From Pelagomonas calceolata (taxonomy: Eukaryota > Sar > Pelagophyceae > Pelagomonadales > Pelagomonadaceae), in NCBI GenBank assembly GCA_918797485.1, contig CAKKNE010000005.1, positions 806,001-870,000 on the forward strand: DNA of 64,000 bases. Reading direction: 5' to 3'. Both the position numbers and the translations under genes were made by a program. Shown here piece after piece: positions 45,882 through 55,461 of this stretch (its first letter is position 1; every line of letters starts with the position of its first letter). Under the pieces are notes generated by a model. The model ran no database searches, was not told where the DNA came from, and was given only the letters and a program-made list of their open reading frames with translations.

Positions 45882-47059
45882 ATGCGGCGCCTCGCCTGGC
45901 TCGTCTTGGCGACGGCCCGCGCGGCCCCGGACACCGACACGCTCCTCGCCCGCGCCGCCGCCCTCGAACGCTGGGTCAACCGCACCGGCCCCGCGCCGGC
46001 GAGCTGGACCATCTAGTATTGAAAAGCGTCCCTCACGAGCCTGACGTGGCCGCGCTGCTCCGACGCGCCGCCGCGCTCGACGCCTGGTGGGACAAGGGCA
46101 CGCCGCCGCCGGCCTGGACCGTCTCGGGAGCGACACAGGTCCGTCAACCGTGGCGCCGCATCGGCGCGCAGGCCAACGCGAAGGTCGTCTACCGCGCGAC
46201 CGTCGACCGCGACCGCGGCGCCGGCGTCTACGGCATCGAGTCGGTCGTCGTGAAACGAAGCCAGAAATCAAGTGATGCGGGCGGCGGCACTTTATATCTG
46301 GAAATGCTGTACCTCGAGGTTCTCCGGGGCGCGCCGGGCGTTCCTCGGTTATACGGCGCGTGGCGTGACGGCAAGCACGTCACTTATGTGGTTGGCGATT
46401 GTGGGGACCCCATCGGAAAAGGTCCGCCCGAGTATGGGACCGCGCCGACCGTGCTCTCGGACGCGTTCCGACGTAAAGCTGAGGCGCAGCCGTTGCAACT
46501 GGCGCGGTCACTGCTCGCGTGCTTCCGGTCGTGGGCCTCGACAGGCCACCTCCAAAATTCGTTCAAGGCCGAGCAGTTCACGATGACTTATAAAGGTGAG
46601 GTCTTCATGGTCGACGGACCGCGGTTATTGGCGAATGCCCCGCTCGGCGAGGCCGTCCTGCGGACCTGGGGCAGCAAGCTCGGCGAGAGCGCGTTGCAGA
46701 AGTTCCTGAATGCACAGCGTGTCAAGTGCGAAACGGACGACGACTGCCCTCCCACAAAAAATAATCACTCGTGCCGCCGCCCGGGGTCCTGCGAGGCCGG
46801 CGCGCGCGGCGCGCCCGAGGCGCGCGGGAAGTGTCTCGAGGGCACGTGTGCGCTTCTTTCCGAAAAGACACACGTCTACGACGTCGCCAACAGACCGTGG
46901 CTGCTCCCTTACATCGCGGACCGAGCGACGGGCGGCGACCGGGCCTTTTTGCTCGCCTTGATCCGCCACGCGTCGGCCGAGGATCCAGACGACCGGCCGT
47001 CGTTCGCGGAGCTTGTTGGGGCGATCGATCGTCGCGTCGATGGCGTAACCGTGAATTAA
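45882..47059 (+). CDS. FAM69/DIPK-like secretory protein kinase, probably two exons
   Basis: The main frame (46040-47059) has no ATG at its start. A short upstream exon, 45882-45974, gives a signal peptide MRRLAWLVLATARA, and a 65-nt GTCAAC...CACGAG intron restores the frame (370 residues). The kinase part shows VVVKRS (Lys), a Cys-rich insert CETDDDCPPTKNNHSCRRPG, then CLEGTCALL as in FAM69, and MVDGPRLLA in the place of DFG. FAM69 proteins are lumenal kinases of the secretory pathway. The unit LLARAAALERW is repeated as LLRRAAALDAWW across the presumed intron. The family call is good, the 5' gene model moderate. Confidence 0.7.
45975..46039 (+). other. Proposed 65-nt intron
   Basis: GTCAACCGC to CCCTCACGAG, phase 0. 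It removes a TAG in the first frame and joins it to the kinase frame. It is the shortest and least certain intron proposed here. Confidence 0.45.
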
Positions 47060-47062
47060 GTG

Positions 47063-47086
47063 GCTAGCGGCCTGTAAGACACTAGC
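47063..47086 (-). promoter_or_regulatory. CTAG palindrome motif, copy 13
   Basis: GCTAGCGGCCTGTAAGACACTAGC, directly after the stop of the kinase gene. It lies 193 bp before the next start but in the opposite orientation. Confidence 0.5.
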
Positions 47087-47278
47087 CAGGCTCGAGCCGG
47101 GTCGTCGCGTGACGCTGCCGTCCTAGGGGCAACAATTGGCTGCAACACAGTGATTACGGCACGGCTCCACGTTGCCTAACACCCGTCGCCAAGCCCTATA
47201 GCGCAGGACGAGCAGTTTCAAAAAGAGAGCTGCTCTCCTTGCTGCAAGAGAGGCCAGGGGTGACGCGCCGGCGCCACG

Positions 47279-49330
47279 ATGCTCCTCCGCCGCGCCCTGC
47301 AGCGCCGGCCCATCACGACCTCACTCAAAAGGGCCCAGCCCGGCAAGCCCGGCACGCTCATACTTTTACGACATGGCGAGAGCACCTGGAACGCGGGCAA
47401 GCTTTTTACTGGTTGGGTAGATGTGGACCTGTCGGCGCGCGGCCGGCGGGAGATGGAGCACGCCGCGCAACTCATGTTGGAGCGGGGCTACAAGGTGGAT
47501 GCGGTCTATACTTCTGTCCTTAAAAGAGCTGTGACGTCGACGATGGTCCTACTGGCTGAATTGAGACAAACGTATAGACCGGTAGTAAAGGACTGGCGAC
47601 TCAATGAAAGGCACTACGGCGCCCTGCAAGGCCTGTCGAAGGCTCGCTTGGCCAAAGAGCTCGGGGGCGATAAAGCCACGAGGATACGCGCGTCCTTCGA
47701 CGACCGCCCTCCAGAAATGCCCGCGGACCACACTCTGTCGCCGTTGCGAGAACGGAAGTATGATGGTGTGGAGCGTGCGAGAATACCGCTCGCTGAAAGT
47801 TTGCGAGATTGTCTCGAGAGGGTAAGACCGCTCTGGCACGAAAATATCCGCAAGGACTTGCTGGCGGGCCACGACGTGCTCGTGGTGGCGCACGGTAATA
47901 GTCTGAGAGGCCTCGTGAAGGAGATCGACGGCATCGACGATAGCGCGATCGAGAAGGTCGCGGTGCCGAACGGGATCCCCCTCGTCTACCGCTTCGAGCA
48001 GGTCAACAACGAGCTGAAGGTCGTGAAAGGAGAGTCTGACGTAATTTCCGGCGAGTTCCTCGAAGAACGAGGGTTGCTGCGGACCGCTCTAGCTAGAGAG
48101 GAGAAACGGAGAACGGGTGATGACGAGGACGCGCCTGTGTCCGGCGAGGCCGAGCTCACACCTCTTGAGAGATCGTTAGCTACCCTCGAAAGTCGGAGGC
48201 GGGTCTTCGCGGACCTAGCCGGTTCGGAAGAGACGCCGGAACCGTCCCCAGGCAAGGCCGACGCGGTGTTAGCTACGCGACGGAAACGACGACACAGAAG
48301 GCATCTCAGGAAGGCCCTCCCGGGCGAGCCCGACCCGCCTCCATTGCTAGTCATCATCAGGCACGGCAAGACAACCCATAATAAGTTAGGGCTCTTTACG
48401 GGATGGGAGGACGCGCCCTTAGCTCCCGAGGGTAGGCGAGAAGCTTCCGAAGCGGGCGCGTTGATGGCGGCGCACGGCATCAAGCTAGATGTCGTATATA
48501 CCTCATGGTTGAGTAGGGCCATAGAAACGGCGTGGCTCGCGCTCGCACCGCTCGACATGGTCTGGCTCCCGATCGTGAAGACCTGGCGCTTGAACGAGCG
48601 CATGTACGGCGCTTTGACCGGTCTCAGTAAGAAGATGATCCAGCAGGAGTACGGCGACGCGCAGTTCCGGAAGTGGCGGCGCGGCTACGCCGAACGGCCG
48701 CCTGCGGTGAGTCCGTTCTCACCGCACTACCCCGGGAACGACGAGCGGTACACAACGTATGCCCACGACCTGCCCGTGTCTTTCCTACAGTCGGCGATTC
48801 GCAGCATAGCCCACGGTCGCATCGAGGAGCACCCGGCCTTGCCAAGGGCCGAGTCGTTAAAGGACTGCATGGAGCGCGTCACACCGTACTATATAGATAC
48901 GATCCAGAAGGCGCTTGATGAACGTAAGAATGTATTGGTGGCGTCGTCCGAAAACGCGATTCGCGGGTTACTCATGCACCTGTGCGAAATTCCCGAAGAT
49001 CGCGTGCCGGAGATTGAGATTCCTACCGGTATTCCCATGCTCTTCGACTTCGAGCGGCGGTGCGTTCGTTTATTGGACGACGGTCAAAGTCCGGCGCCGC
49101 GGGAGCGGTATAATTTTGGCACGGGCGGCGATTTATTGTTCACGCCGAGCGATAGTGATGCGACCTTCGACCCGCACGTGCGGCTCGACGACGAGTTCAT
49201 AGTGGATGAGGTGGACGCGGAATGCGACAAGGAAATCGCGGCGGACCTCGAGGCGGTCCAGCGCGTCGAGCAGTTTTACGGGGTCCGCGGGCACCTCGCG
49301 GCGCGGCCGTCGTCGCCGACGGACTGCTAG
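47279..49330 (+). CDS. Double phosphoglycerate mutase (dPGM) with a degenerate second domain
   Basis: 683 residues with two tandem histidine-phosphatase domains. Domain 1 (about 23-245): LILLRHGESTWN (phosphorylated His), DWRLNERHYGALQGLSK and VVAHGNSLRGLV (second catalytic His) are complete. Domain 2 (about 350-625): VIIRHGKTTHN and TWRLNERMYGALTGLSKK are conserved, but the second His motif is VASSENAIRGLL, so His and Gly are lost. The enzyme should interconvert 2- and 3-phosphoglycerate through domain 1. MLLRRALQRRPITTSLKRAQ looks mitochondrial, consistent with the lower half of glycolysis in mitochondria of stramenopiles. The linker is acidic. Confidence 0.9.
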   Translation: MLLRRALQRRPITTSLKRAQPGKPGTLILLRHGESTWNAGKLFTGWVDVDLSARGRREMEHAAQLMLERGYKVDAVYTSVLKRAVTSTMVLLAELRQTYRPVVKDWRLNERHYGALQGLSKARLAKELGGDKATRIRASFDDRPPEMPADHTLSPLRERKYDGVERARIPLAESLRDCLERVRPLWHENIRKDLLAGHDVLVVAHGNSLRGLVKEIDGIDDSAIEKVAVPNGIPLVYRFEQVNNELKVVKGESDVISGEFLEERGLLRTALAREEKRRTGDDEDAPVSGEAELTPLERSLATLESRRRVFADLAGSEETPEPSPGKADAVLATRRKRRHRRHLRKALPGEPDPPPLLVIIRHGKTTHNKLGLFTGWEDAPLAPEGRREASEAGALMAAHGIKLDVVYTSWLSRAIETAWLALAPLDMVWLPIVKTWRLNERMYGALTGLSKKMIQQEYGDAQFRKWRRGYAERPPAVSPFSPHYPGNDERYTTYAHDLPVSFLQSAIRSIAHGRIEEHPALPRAESLKDCMERVTPYYIDTIQKALDERKNVLVASSENAIRGLLMHLCEIPEDRVPEIEIPTGIPMLFDFERRCVRLLDDGQSPAPRERYNFGTGGDLLFTPSDSDATFDPHVRLDDEFIVDEVDAECDKEIAADLEAVQRVEQFYGVRGHLAARPSSPTDC

Positions 49331-49379
49331 CATATGCAAGTTTAAGTACTTAGTTTACTAGACAGTTTACACATTTGAT

Positions 49380-49442
49380 CGACGTCGCGTCGATGGCGTC
49401 GAGGCGGACGCGTCGAAGCCCCCACGCCATCGAGCGGACGCG
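49380..49442. repeat. Introner-type inverted motif at a convergent gene end
   Basis: GCGTCGATGGCGTCGAGGCG on one side and CCCCCACGCCATCGAGCGG on the other pair as a hairpin. It carries the interior motif of the introners without their ends. Confidence 0.5.
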
Positions 49443-50420
49443 TCACGCCCGCGACCCGACGAAGCACGCCGCGTCGTACGCTTGGGCCACGTACCTCTCG
49501 AACTCCGCCGCGCTACACCCCTCGAAGTCCGACGCAGCCAAGGGCCGGAAGTAGTTGCCCCGCGCGGCCTTGTCGCGGCCGATCGCGAAGATCGACGCTC
49601 CGGCAAAAACGACGGCGCCCCTTCCGTTCTGCAGAGAATCGAGCAGCGCTGAATTCGCCGGCTTTGCTAGGTAAGATCGGAAGAGCTCCTTCGCCGACGA
49701 CGGCGCGCCCTTGCGGACGCAGTGCACGGCCGAGGTCGAACACCCCGGTGCGCTCGCAGCACCCTGTGCATCGAGCCAGGCCAAATGTAGATCGGTGCTA
49801 CCCTTGGCAACCAATAGCACGTGGGTCACACGAGGCGACAGCAACCGTTGTAGCTCCCCTTCGACAGAGAGCAGCGTACACCGCCCCTCGACCTCGGGAT
49901 GAACAACCACAAAACGTCGGTGGGGAAAGGCCTCTGACAATCTCCGTCTCCTTTCCAGTCTCATCTCGAGCGTGCCACCAGTTAACACATGAGAATGGGT
50001 GCCGTCCGGAAATAAACTTTCGGCGCCGGCACGGTCGTTGGCGTCCAACCGCTCCATCATCTGGCGCTGGTCCCGCCCCCCTAGATCCAAGCGTTTGAGC
50101 TGCTTCAGGGACGTCCTTTGTGTCACACCGAGGTCCGCGGGCGTCACCGTCGCTCTAGCTATGGATCCGTCGTAAAACAGGCTCTCGAAGCGTTTTGACC
50201 GCAAAGCCAGGGACCAGGTCGCGTAGGTGTTGCCTTGCCGCAATAGGGTCGAGAGTAACTGGCGCCCGGCGGTCCATCCATCGGAGCCCGTCGGGTGCGC
50301 ACACATGGCTAATGCTGCGCGTTCGATGCGTTGCTGCCGTTTTTTGGCGTAGAGGTAGAGGTAGGCAGCCGCCGCGGCGGCGCCCAAGGCCCATCGTTCC
50401 CTTTGTTGGGGGGCGGCCAT
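49443..50420 (-). CDS. Membrane-anchored protein of unknown function
   Basis: About 325 residues from ATG 50420 (nine more from 50447). A single N-terminal membrane helix (WALGAAAAAAYLYLYAKKRQ) is followed by a basic stop-transfer, so the rest is probably cytosolic or matrix. The soluble part (TSLKQLKRLDLGGRDQRQMM, RRFVVVHPEVEGRCTLLSVE, VTHVLLVAKGSTDLHLAWLD, AVVFAGASIFAIGRDKAARG) alternates strands and helices like an alpha/beta fold. No family recognised. Confidence 0.6.
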   Translation of the reverse strand: MAAPQQRERWALGAAAAAAYLYLYAKKRQQRIERAALAMCAHPTGSDGWTAGRQLLSTLLRQGNTYATWSLALRSKRFESLFYDGSIARATVTPADLGVTQRTSLKQLKRLDLGGRDQRQMMERLDANDRAGAESLFPDGTHSHVLTGGTLEMRLERRRRLSEAFPHRRFVVVHPEVEGRCTLLSVEGELQRLLSPRVTHVLLVAKGSTDLHLAWLDAQGAASAPGCSTSAVHCVRKGAPSSAKELFRSYLAKPANSALLDSLQNGRGAVVFAGASIFAIGRDKAARGNYFRPLAASDFEGCSAAEFERYVAQAYDAACFVGSRA

Positions 50421-50533
50421 CGTTGCGGGGCAGCGGCGCAGCCGCAACGCGGTCGCAACGTCGCAACTGAAAATCGGTCAGGGGCAGCCCCTGTTTCGGC
50501 TGCAACAACAATCACGTTCCTCGTAAAACGCTT

Positions 50534-50551
50534 GCTAGTGCGTCTAGCTAG
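50534..50551 (+). promoter_or_regulatory. CTAG-motif-like remnant
   Basis: GCTAGTGCGTCTAGCTAG: CTAG boxes are present but the TCTTAC core is lost. It lies between the two minus-strand genes. Confidence 0.25.
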
Positions 50552-50609
50552 TGCGAAGAATCCTACGCCATCGCCGTGTCGTCGTCCTGGTAAAGAAACA
50601 ACAACAAGG

Positions 50610-52250
50610 TTAAAGTTCCACGCGCTTCGCTTGATCCGTTGGGCTCACCCACTCGCTCTCCGAGTCCCTCGACGCCCCCGTCCAGCGCTGGTCCGTCTGC
50701 CACTTGTCGATCTCCGCCAGCCGCGCCTCCAAAATGGCCGGGTCGTAGGGTCGTGGTGGCGGCGGCTCGTCGCGCCGCTTGAGTGTGATCAAGTACTGGC
50801 GCACGTCGGATTCGTCATAAAAGGAATTCGCCGCGTCACTGCCGGCGTCGGCCGCCAAAGCCTCCAAGAGACTTCGAGGAGCCTTCTGGTCTTCGCCGTA
50901 GTGCATCCTGAGTAGCGGTGCCGCCTCTATAAACCCGGCAGCGTCCGCGAGGCGCATAAACGACGAATAAGTGAACCAGCGGAGGTGCGTCCGATCCAAC
51001 ACACCATGGGGCGCGTAGTCCCATGCTCCCGTTAGTAAAGGCCGCACGAACTCGGGCCAGAAACGTATATTGGGTAACGATATACACAAGACACCGCCCC
51101 GCGTTAACTTTGGTGATAGCGCTCTTAACAGTTTATCGGGATGCACCAGGTGCTCCAACACATCAGATAGGATGATGGCGTCGTAGGTATCATCTGAGAA
51201 AATGTTCGCTATTTCCGGCATACTACCATGCGTGATGCTATCTAAATGTTCTTTGGCCGCGAGTGCGGCAATCGGGTCGGGCTCGACGCCATCAATAATT
51301 AACGAGGGCCGTTCTTCCTTAAGTTTTTTCAGGAACAAACCGGCGCCGCAGCCGACGTCCAGAACACGTGTCGCATTCGCAGGAACCAACCGCGCCACGT
51401 GTTCGTTGAAGGTCGCGAAGTACTTGGGGATCACTGCGAAAGGTTCACCAGTGGCTTGGACGCCCTCCAAATTCAGCCAGACTCTCTCCACAGCCTCTTG
51501 TGTCGCGTTCCACCATGGACCAACGCGCACGGCTCGTATGGCGTGGTCCTTGCCGAAGTAAGCACCCTCATATAAAGAAGCTCTCTCGTCTCGCTCGTTC
51601 AATCTAGTACGTAGAATGCGACCGTCAATGACATCACAGGGAGGCGTCAGCACGTCGTCTACAATCTCCATGCGACGTTCAGCCTGGATCAAGGGCCCGG
51701 TACCCGGCACGGTCGCGGCGATCGCGTCGTCGCACCCATCTTTGGCGAAGAACACGAAAGGAAACCCCGCGGCGTCCAACGCGTCGGACCACTTCTCCGG
51801 TGATAATGTAGACGTGGCGTTGTTCGTCGTCCCTATGAGCAGCCTCCCTTCGGGGTGCATGAGCTCCCTCAGTCTTCGAGCGTAGGCCATTCCCGACTCT
51901 CTGCTGAAATCCCAGTGGTCTATGGCTACGACTGCTGCGGCTTTATGTGGTACGAGAGGTACGTCCCCAACGAAGCAGTGCGCCCCGTCTCTGGAACACA
52001 ACTCGTCCCAGGCGTCATTCCTCTCCGCTGCAGTCATTACGAGAGTGCCGAGGCGCGACCGCATCGACTCGGCAAGTGGCGCGATCTCCGGTATTGTCGT
52101 GGCATGTGCACCGAGCAACAGAACGCCCCAGCCTTCCAGCTGGTCCCGGTCGATGCCCCGTTTGTACTGCTCTAGTCCTTGGGCGCCGCACCACCGCTTG
52201 GTCTTCTTGGCTGCCGCCGCGTGCAGGATGGCAAATGCGGCGAGGCGCAT
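50610..52250 (-). CDS. Secretory protein with tandem methyltransferase-like domains
   Basis: 546 residues, signal peptide MRLAAFAILHAAAA. The C-terminal half is a complete class I SAM methyltransferase: ATRVLDVGCGAGLFLKKLKE (motif I), then VEPDP, DDTYDAIILSDVLEHLVHPD (motif II with the usual DVLEH) and LTRGGVLCISLPN. The N-terminal half (about 35-190) resembles a second, worn domain (WGVLLLGAHATTIPEI and AAAVVAIDHWDFSRES, then LMHPEGRLLIGTTNN) with no glycine-rich motif. The module order suggests internal duplication. Substrate unknown; glycan methylation in the secretory pathway is one possibility. Confidence 0.8.
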   Translation of the reverse strand: MRLAAFAILHAAAAKKTKRWCGAQGLEQYKRGIDRDQLEGWGVLLLGAHATTIPEIAPLAESMRSRLGTLVMTAAERNDAWDELCSRDGAHCFVGDVPLVPHKAAAVVAIDHWDFSRESGMAYARRLRELMHPEGRLLIGTTNNATSTLSPEKWSDALDAAGFPFVFFAKDGCDDAIAATVPGTGPLIQAERRMEIVDDVLTPPCDVIDGRILRTRLNERDERASLYEGAYFGKDHAIRAVRVGPWWNATQEAVERVWLNLEGVQATGEPFAVIPKYFATFNEHVARLVPANATRVLDVGCGAGLFLKKLKEERPSLIIDGVEPDPIAALAAKEHLDSITHGSMPEIANIFSDDTYDAIILSDVLEHLVHPDKLLRALSPKLTRGGVLCISLPNIRFWPEFVRPLLTGAWDYAPHGVLDRTHLRWFTYSSFMRLADAAGFIEAAPLLRMHYGEDQKAPRSLLEALAADAGSDAANSFYDESDVRQYLITLKRRDEPPPPRPYDPAILEARLAEIDKWQTDQRWTGASRDSESEWVSPTDQAKRVEL

Positions 52251-52664
52251 GGCTCGTTTTGATGGGTGCAGCCTGCTGGCGAGCTATGCGCTCTGCGCCG
52301 CGGCAGCGACTCGTTTTTCGGGCAGCCTCTCAATTGCATGCATGGGGGCGAGCCGAACGGTACGCGGTGGAGTACGGTAGACATCCAGAGCGGTGGTGAG
52401 GTGTATGATTCTCGTTTGGACTCTTCATTTATTCATACCGTGAAAGACTCACTAGAGAGACCGCTCCTCCCGAGACGCGATTTGAGCTGTGAACTTTGTG
52501 CGCGGCGCCATTTATCGATTGCGCAGCGCGAGAGGCTCTTATCTAGTTCGCATCGCTGCGCGGAAAGAGCCGCGGCACGCGCGCGCCCCGCCATTTCAAA
52601 TACAAAGGCAGAGCGCATTTGAAGCGCAGCGCAGCGCAGCGCAGGACACGAAGAGAGCGCAACG
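52251..52664. promoter_or_regulatory. 414-bp divergent spacer
   Basis: Between starts at 52250(-) and 52665(+). A GCGCA pentamer is repeated about four times at 52623-52643, just before the plus-strand start. No CTAG palindrome is seen. Confidence 0.5.
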
Positions 52665-55262
52665 ATGGCGACCGTCACGCCCTCGGCCGTCGCCAAGCTC
52701 TGGCGCAAGGACGTGCCGAGGGAGGCGCGCTACGCGGGCCTTCGAGACTTACTGGAAGAGGACGCATCGGACAACAGAGACTCGTTGACAGTAAAAACAA
52801 CACCAAGGGATTGTACGACGAAGGAGCTCGACGAACATCTGCCGGACTACGCCCCTTCTATAGTGGGTGCTTTGTTACAAGACCTCCGCGCTTCCAATGA
52901 TAGGGCGGCGGCGGAGTGCTTGTCATTGTTGGTAAGGGTCGCCGGGCGCCGCCCGTCGAAACTCGCGTCGTCCTTGGTAGAGGCGGGACTCACGAGGCAA
53001 GCTCTGTCAAGGGCAGCCTTGGATGCCGCGCGGACATCACTCCAAAATAACGAACTGGACGCGGCGAGTGCGGCTCTAGAAGCCTACGCCTGCGGCCCGT
53101 CGAAGGGCCCCGAGCCGGCAGAATATGCATCAAGGTGGTGCGTCGTGGCCTGCGCTGCACTGAAGAAGAATGACTCTCGTTTAGAAACCGCGGCTCTCTC
53201 AGTCCTGGATGCTGTGGTACGTAGAAGTACCACAGACCCGGCCTACGCGTTGTGTGCGTTCAAATCCTCAAAAGCTGGAGAACGCAGTTTTCACAGCCCG
53301 ACGCAAGTCGACGACGACGGTTATTGGGACTGTGCCCTCGCGTCGAGGTGCGCCGACCCGAGACCGTACGTCGCCAGGGCCGTCGCCGCGTCGTTAAGAA
53401 GGGCCGCTTCTACCTTGAGACGAGGTCGACCTTTATCAGATTGGCTCTCGCAACGAACGCTGACGGAACTGTTGATCCCGGCCTGGAAGGATCAACTGAG
53501 AAACGGGACCGACGTCTGCGATTCAATAGGAGCGTTGTTGGACTGCTGCCATCCTTCGCCGCTATTCAACGGCGACGCCAAGGCCGCCAAGGCCCTCGTT
53601 CCTTTGCTCTCGGAATGTAGGAACAAAGCGACGAACGCACTCACGCAAGACAAAGACTCGACACCTTTGAAGCAGTTCTTTACCGCGTGGGACGCCGTGT
53701 TCCGCTGCTTGCGGGGTGTGGACGATGAAAGGTGGTGCCGCGCCGCGCGCCAGCACGGAAAAATGCTGGCGAGGCCCTACGCTGCGGCCTACGTCCGAGC
53801 GGCTCAGTCAGGTTCCTACGGCCTGGAGCTGATCACGGCGGCCTGCGACGAGCCCCGAGCGTTAGAGAGAGTGCTCAAGAGCTTAGGGAAGGCTTTTTCG
53901 GACGACGTCGACGAAAATAACATGGCAGCTCTCTGTGAACGCGCGCCGGCGCCTTTGCTCGCTAGAAGTCTCGCCAAGTTGTTGAGAAGGTGCGAGGAGG
54001 CGTATGTCGTGAAAGCTACCATAGTGGTCCTAGAGCATTGCCTCGCGAAGCACTGCGACCGGCACGGCATCTGTGACGCGGTGCGGAAGCTAGCTAGACG
54101 GCGTATTGGTAGAGATAAGCTCAGGAAGATCGTTTGTTCAGCGGGCGGTGACATTCTAGGTGCTTACATTGATGAAGGCGTCGACGGCTTTGATCTCATC
54201 GCCGCAGCAAAGAGTGGTGATGTTTCATTCGCCGCGCGAGTTGAGGGTACATCACTACTGAAAGCTCTTGAAAAAGCCGAAGCTTCTGAAGATAGGGAGA
54301 CACTACTCATAGCGTGGCGCGCCCACCCCAAAGATTATGCTCGACTGTGGGCCTGGCCTCTGCTGTCGGCCATCGACACGAACCAGACGACGGGACTCGA
54401 CGAAGCTGATAATTGGGGCCAGAATCTGGCACGAGTCGGGCGCCGTAAATCGGGTGATTCGGTGGAAGCGGTCGCGGTCGTCACGCAAGTGCGCGAGACG
54501 CTCGAGGACGCGACGCAAGAGGTGAGTGCCGAAACGCTCGCGGCCGCGTGTTGCTTTTGTGCGGCTTTGCTAGACGCGAGCGGCTACGACGCCGTTGGTT
54601 TACCAAGGGCCGTCGCCGACGCGGCTTATATACTGAAGCGGACCGTCGCCGTGGACGGTAAGTTTGGCGACCTCGCGGACTCGATCGGCGTCGCACTGGC
54701 GCGGAACGATAGTGTAGATCTGTGCACGGACGTGTGCAAGGCGATTCAGGAGTGCGTGCCGAAGCTGCTGGAACGTGACATCGCGTTCGTCGGCAATGTG
54801 TTAGATGCTCTAGATGGGAAAGCGGATAGGCTGACGGAGGCGGCGGCGCCGTTGTTGGCCGCTTCATACAACGACGACCGCGTGGCGCGAAGGGCCGACG
54901 ACGCGTGGTCGAGGATCAAGCCGGAAGACCCAGCGAAGCAGCCGGCGGACGTTAGAGTGGCCTGCGGCGCCTTCGTGCGGAGGGGAGGAAGGCAGCAGCC
55001 CCTGACATTAGGGAAGCGGTCCGTGGAAGCGCCGACGCCGGCCCCCAAGAAGCTCAAAACGCCGATCTCCGGGGTTAGTGGCGACGCGCGGCTGTCCTAC
55101 GCGCTCGCCGAGGTCGGGACGCAGTCGTCCCAGGACCTGACGCAGGAGCCGCGCCGCCGCGCGAACATCAAAGGAGATTATGCGTTGGCGAACTCCCAGA
55201 CGGATCTTCCCGCTGCGTGGGCCGCGCGGCTCGACAAGGCGCCGAGCCAGTCGCAGGGGTAA
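52665..55262 (+). CDS. Large HEAT-like helical protein with an SQ/TQ-rich tail
   Basis: 865 residues, almost wholly helical (for example ALSRAALDAARTSLQNNELD, APLLARSLAKLLRRCEEAYV), consistent with HEAT/ARM repeats. The basic motif LGKRSVEAPTPAPKKLKTPI near residue 785 looks like a nuclear localisation signal. The last 80 residues hold a cluster of Ser/Thr-Gln sites (VGTQSSQDLTQE, ANSQTD, PSQSQG), the substrate pattern of ATM/ATR kinases. This layout recalls large genome-maintenance scaffolds such as RIF1, but I do not see enough to assign that name. Confidence 0.65.
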   Translation: MATVTPSAVAKLWRKDVPREARYAGLRDLLEEDASDNRDSLTVKTTPRDCTTKELDEHLPDYAPSIVGALLQDLRASNDRAAAECLSLLVRVAGRRPSKLASSLVEAGLTRQALSRAALDAARTSLQNNELDAASAALEAYACGPSKGPEPAEYASRWCVVACAALKKNDSRLETAALSVLDAVVRRSTTDPAYALCAFKSSKAGERSFHSPTQVDDDGYWDCALASRCADPRPYVARAVAASLRRAASTLRRGRPLSDWLSQRTLTELLIPAWKDQLRNGTDVCDSIGALLDCCHPSPLFNGDAKAAKALVPLLSECRNKATNALTQDKDSTPLKQFFTAWDAVFRCLRGVDDERWCRAARQHGKMLARPYAAAYVRAAQSGSYGLELITAACDEPRALERVLKSLGKAFSDDVDENNMAALCERAPAPLLARSLAKLLRRCEEAYVVKATIVVLEHCLAKHCDRHGICDAVRKLARRRIGRDKLRKIVCSAGGDILGAYIDEGVDGFDLIAAAKSGDVSFAARVEGTSLLKALEKAEASEDRETLLIAWRAHPKDYARLWAWPLLSAIDTNQTTGLDEADNWGQNLARVGRRKSGDSVEAVAVVTQVRETLEDATQEVSAETLAAACCFCAALLDASGYDAVGLPRAVADAAYILKRTVAVDGKFGDLADSIGVALARNDSVDLCTDVCKAIQECVPKLLERDIAFVGNVLDALDGKADRLTEAAAPLLAASYNDDRVARRADDAWSRIKPEDPAKQPADVRVACGAFVRRGGRQQPLTLGKRSVEAPTPAPKKLKTPISGVSGDARLSYALAEVGTQSSQDLTQEPRRRANIKGDYALANSQTDLPAAWAARLDKAPSQSQG

Positions 55263-55461
55263 GGAGTCATGTGTGCATTGTAGAGTCGCTAGGTAGCCCC
55301 TCTAGCGCAGCTCTCCGGACGACACGAAGACTTGAGCTTGTTGTCTTCGCCTCACACGTCGGCTTCTAGCCGATACAGCACTGCGCTGCAACGCTACTGG
55401 TCGCGCCGAACCGGAACGCGTCACGCTGCACGCGTCACGGACCGCCTACACAAGTGCAATA

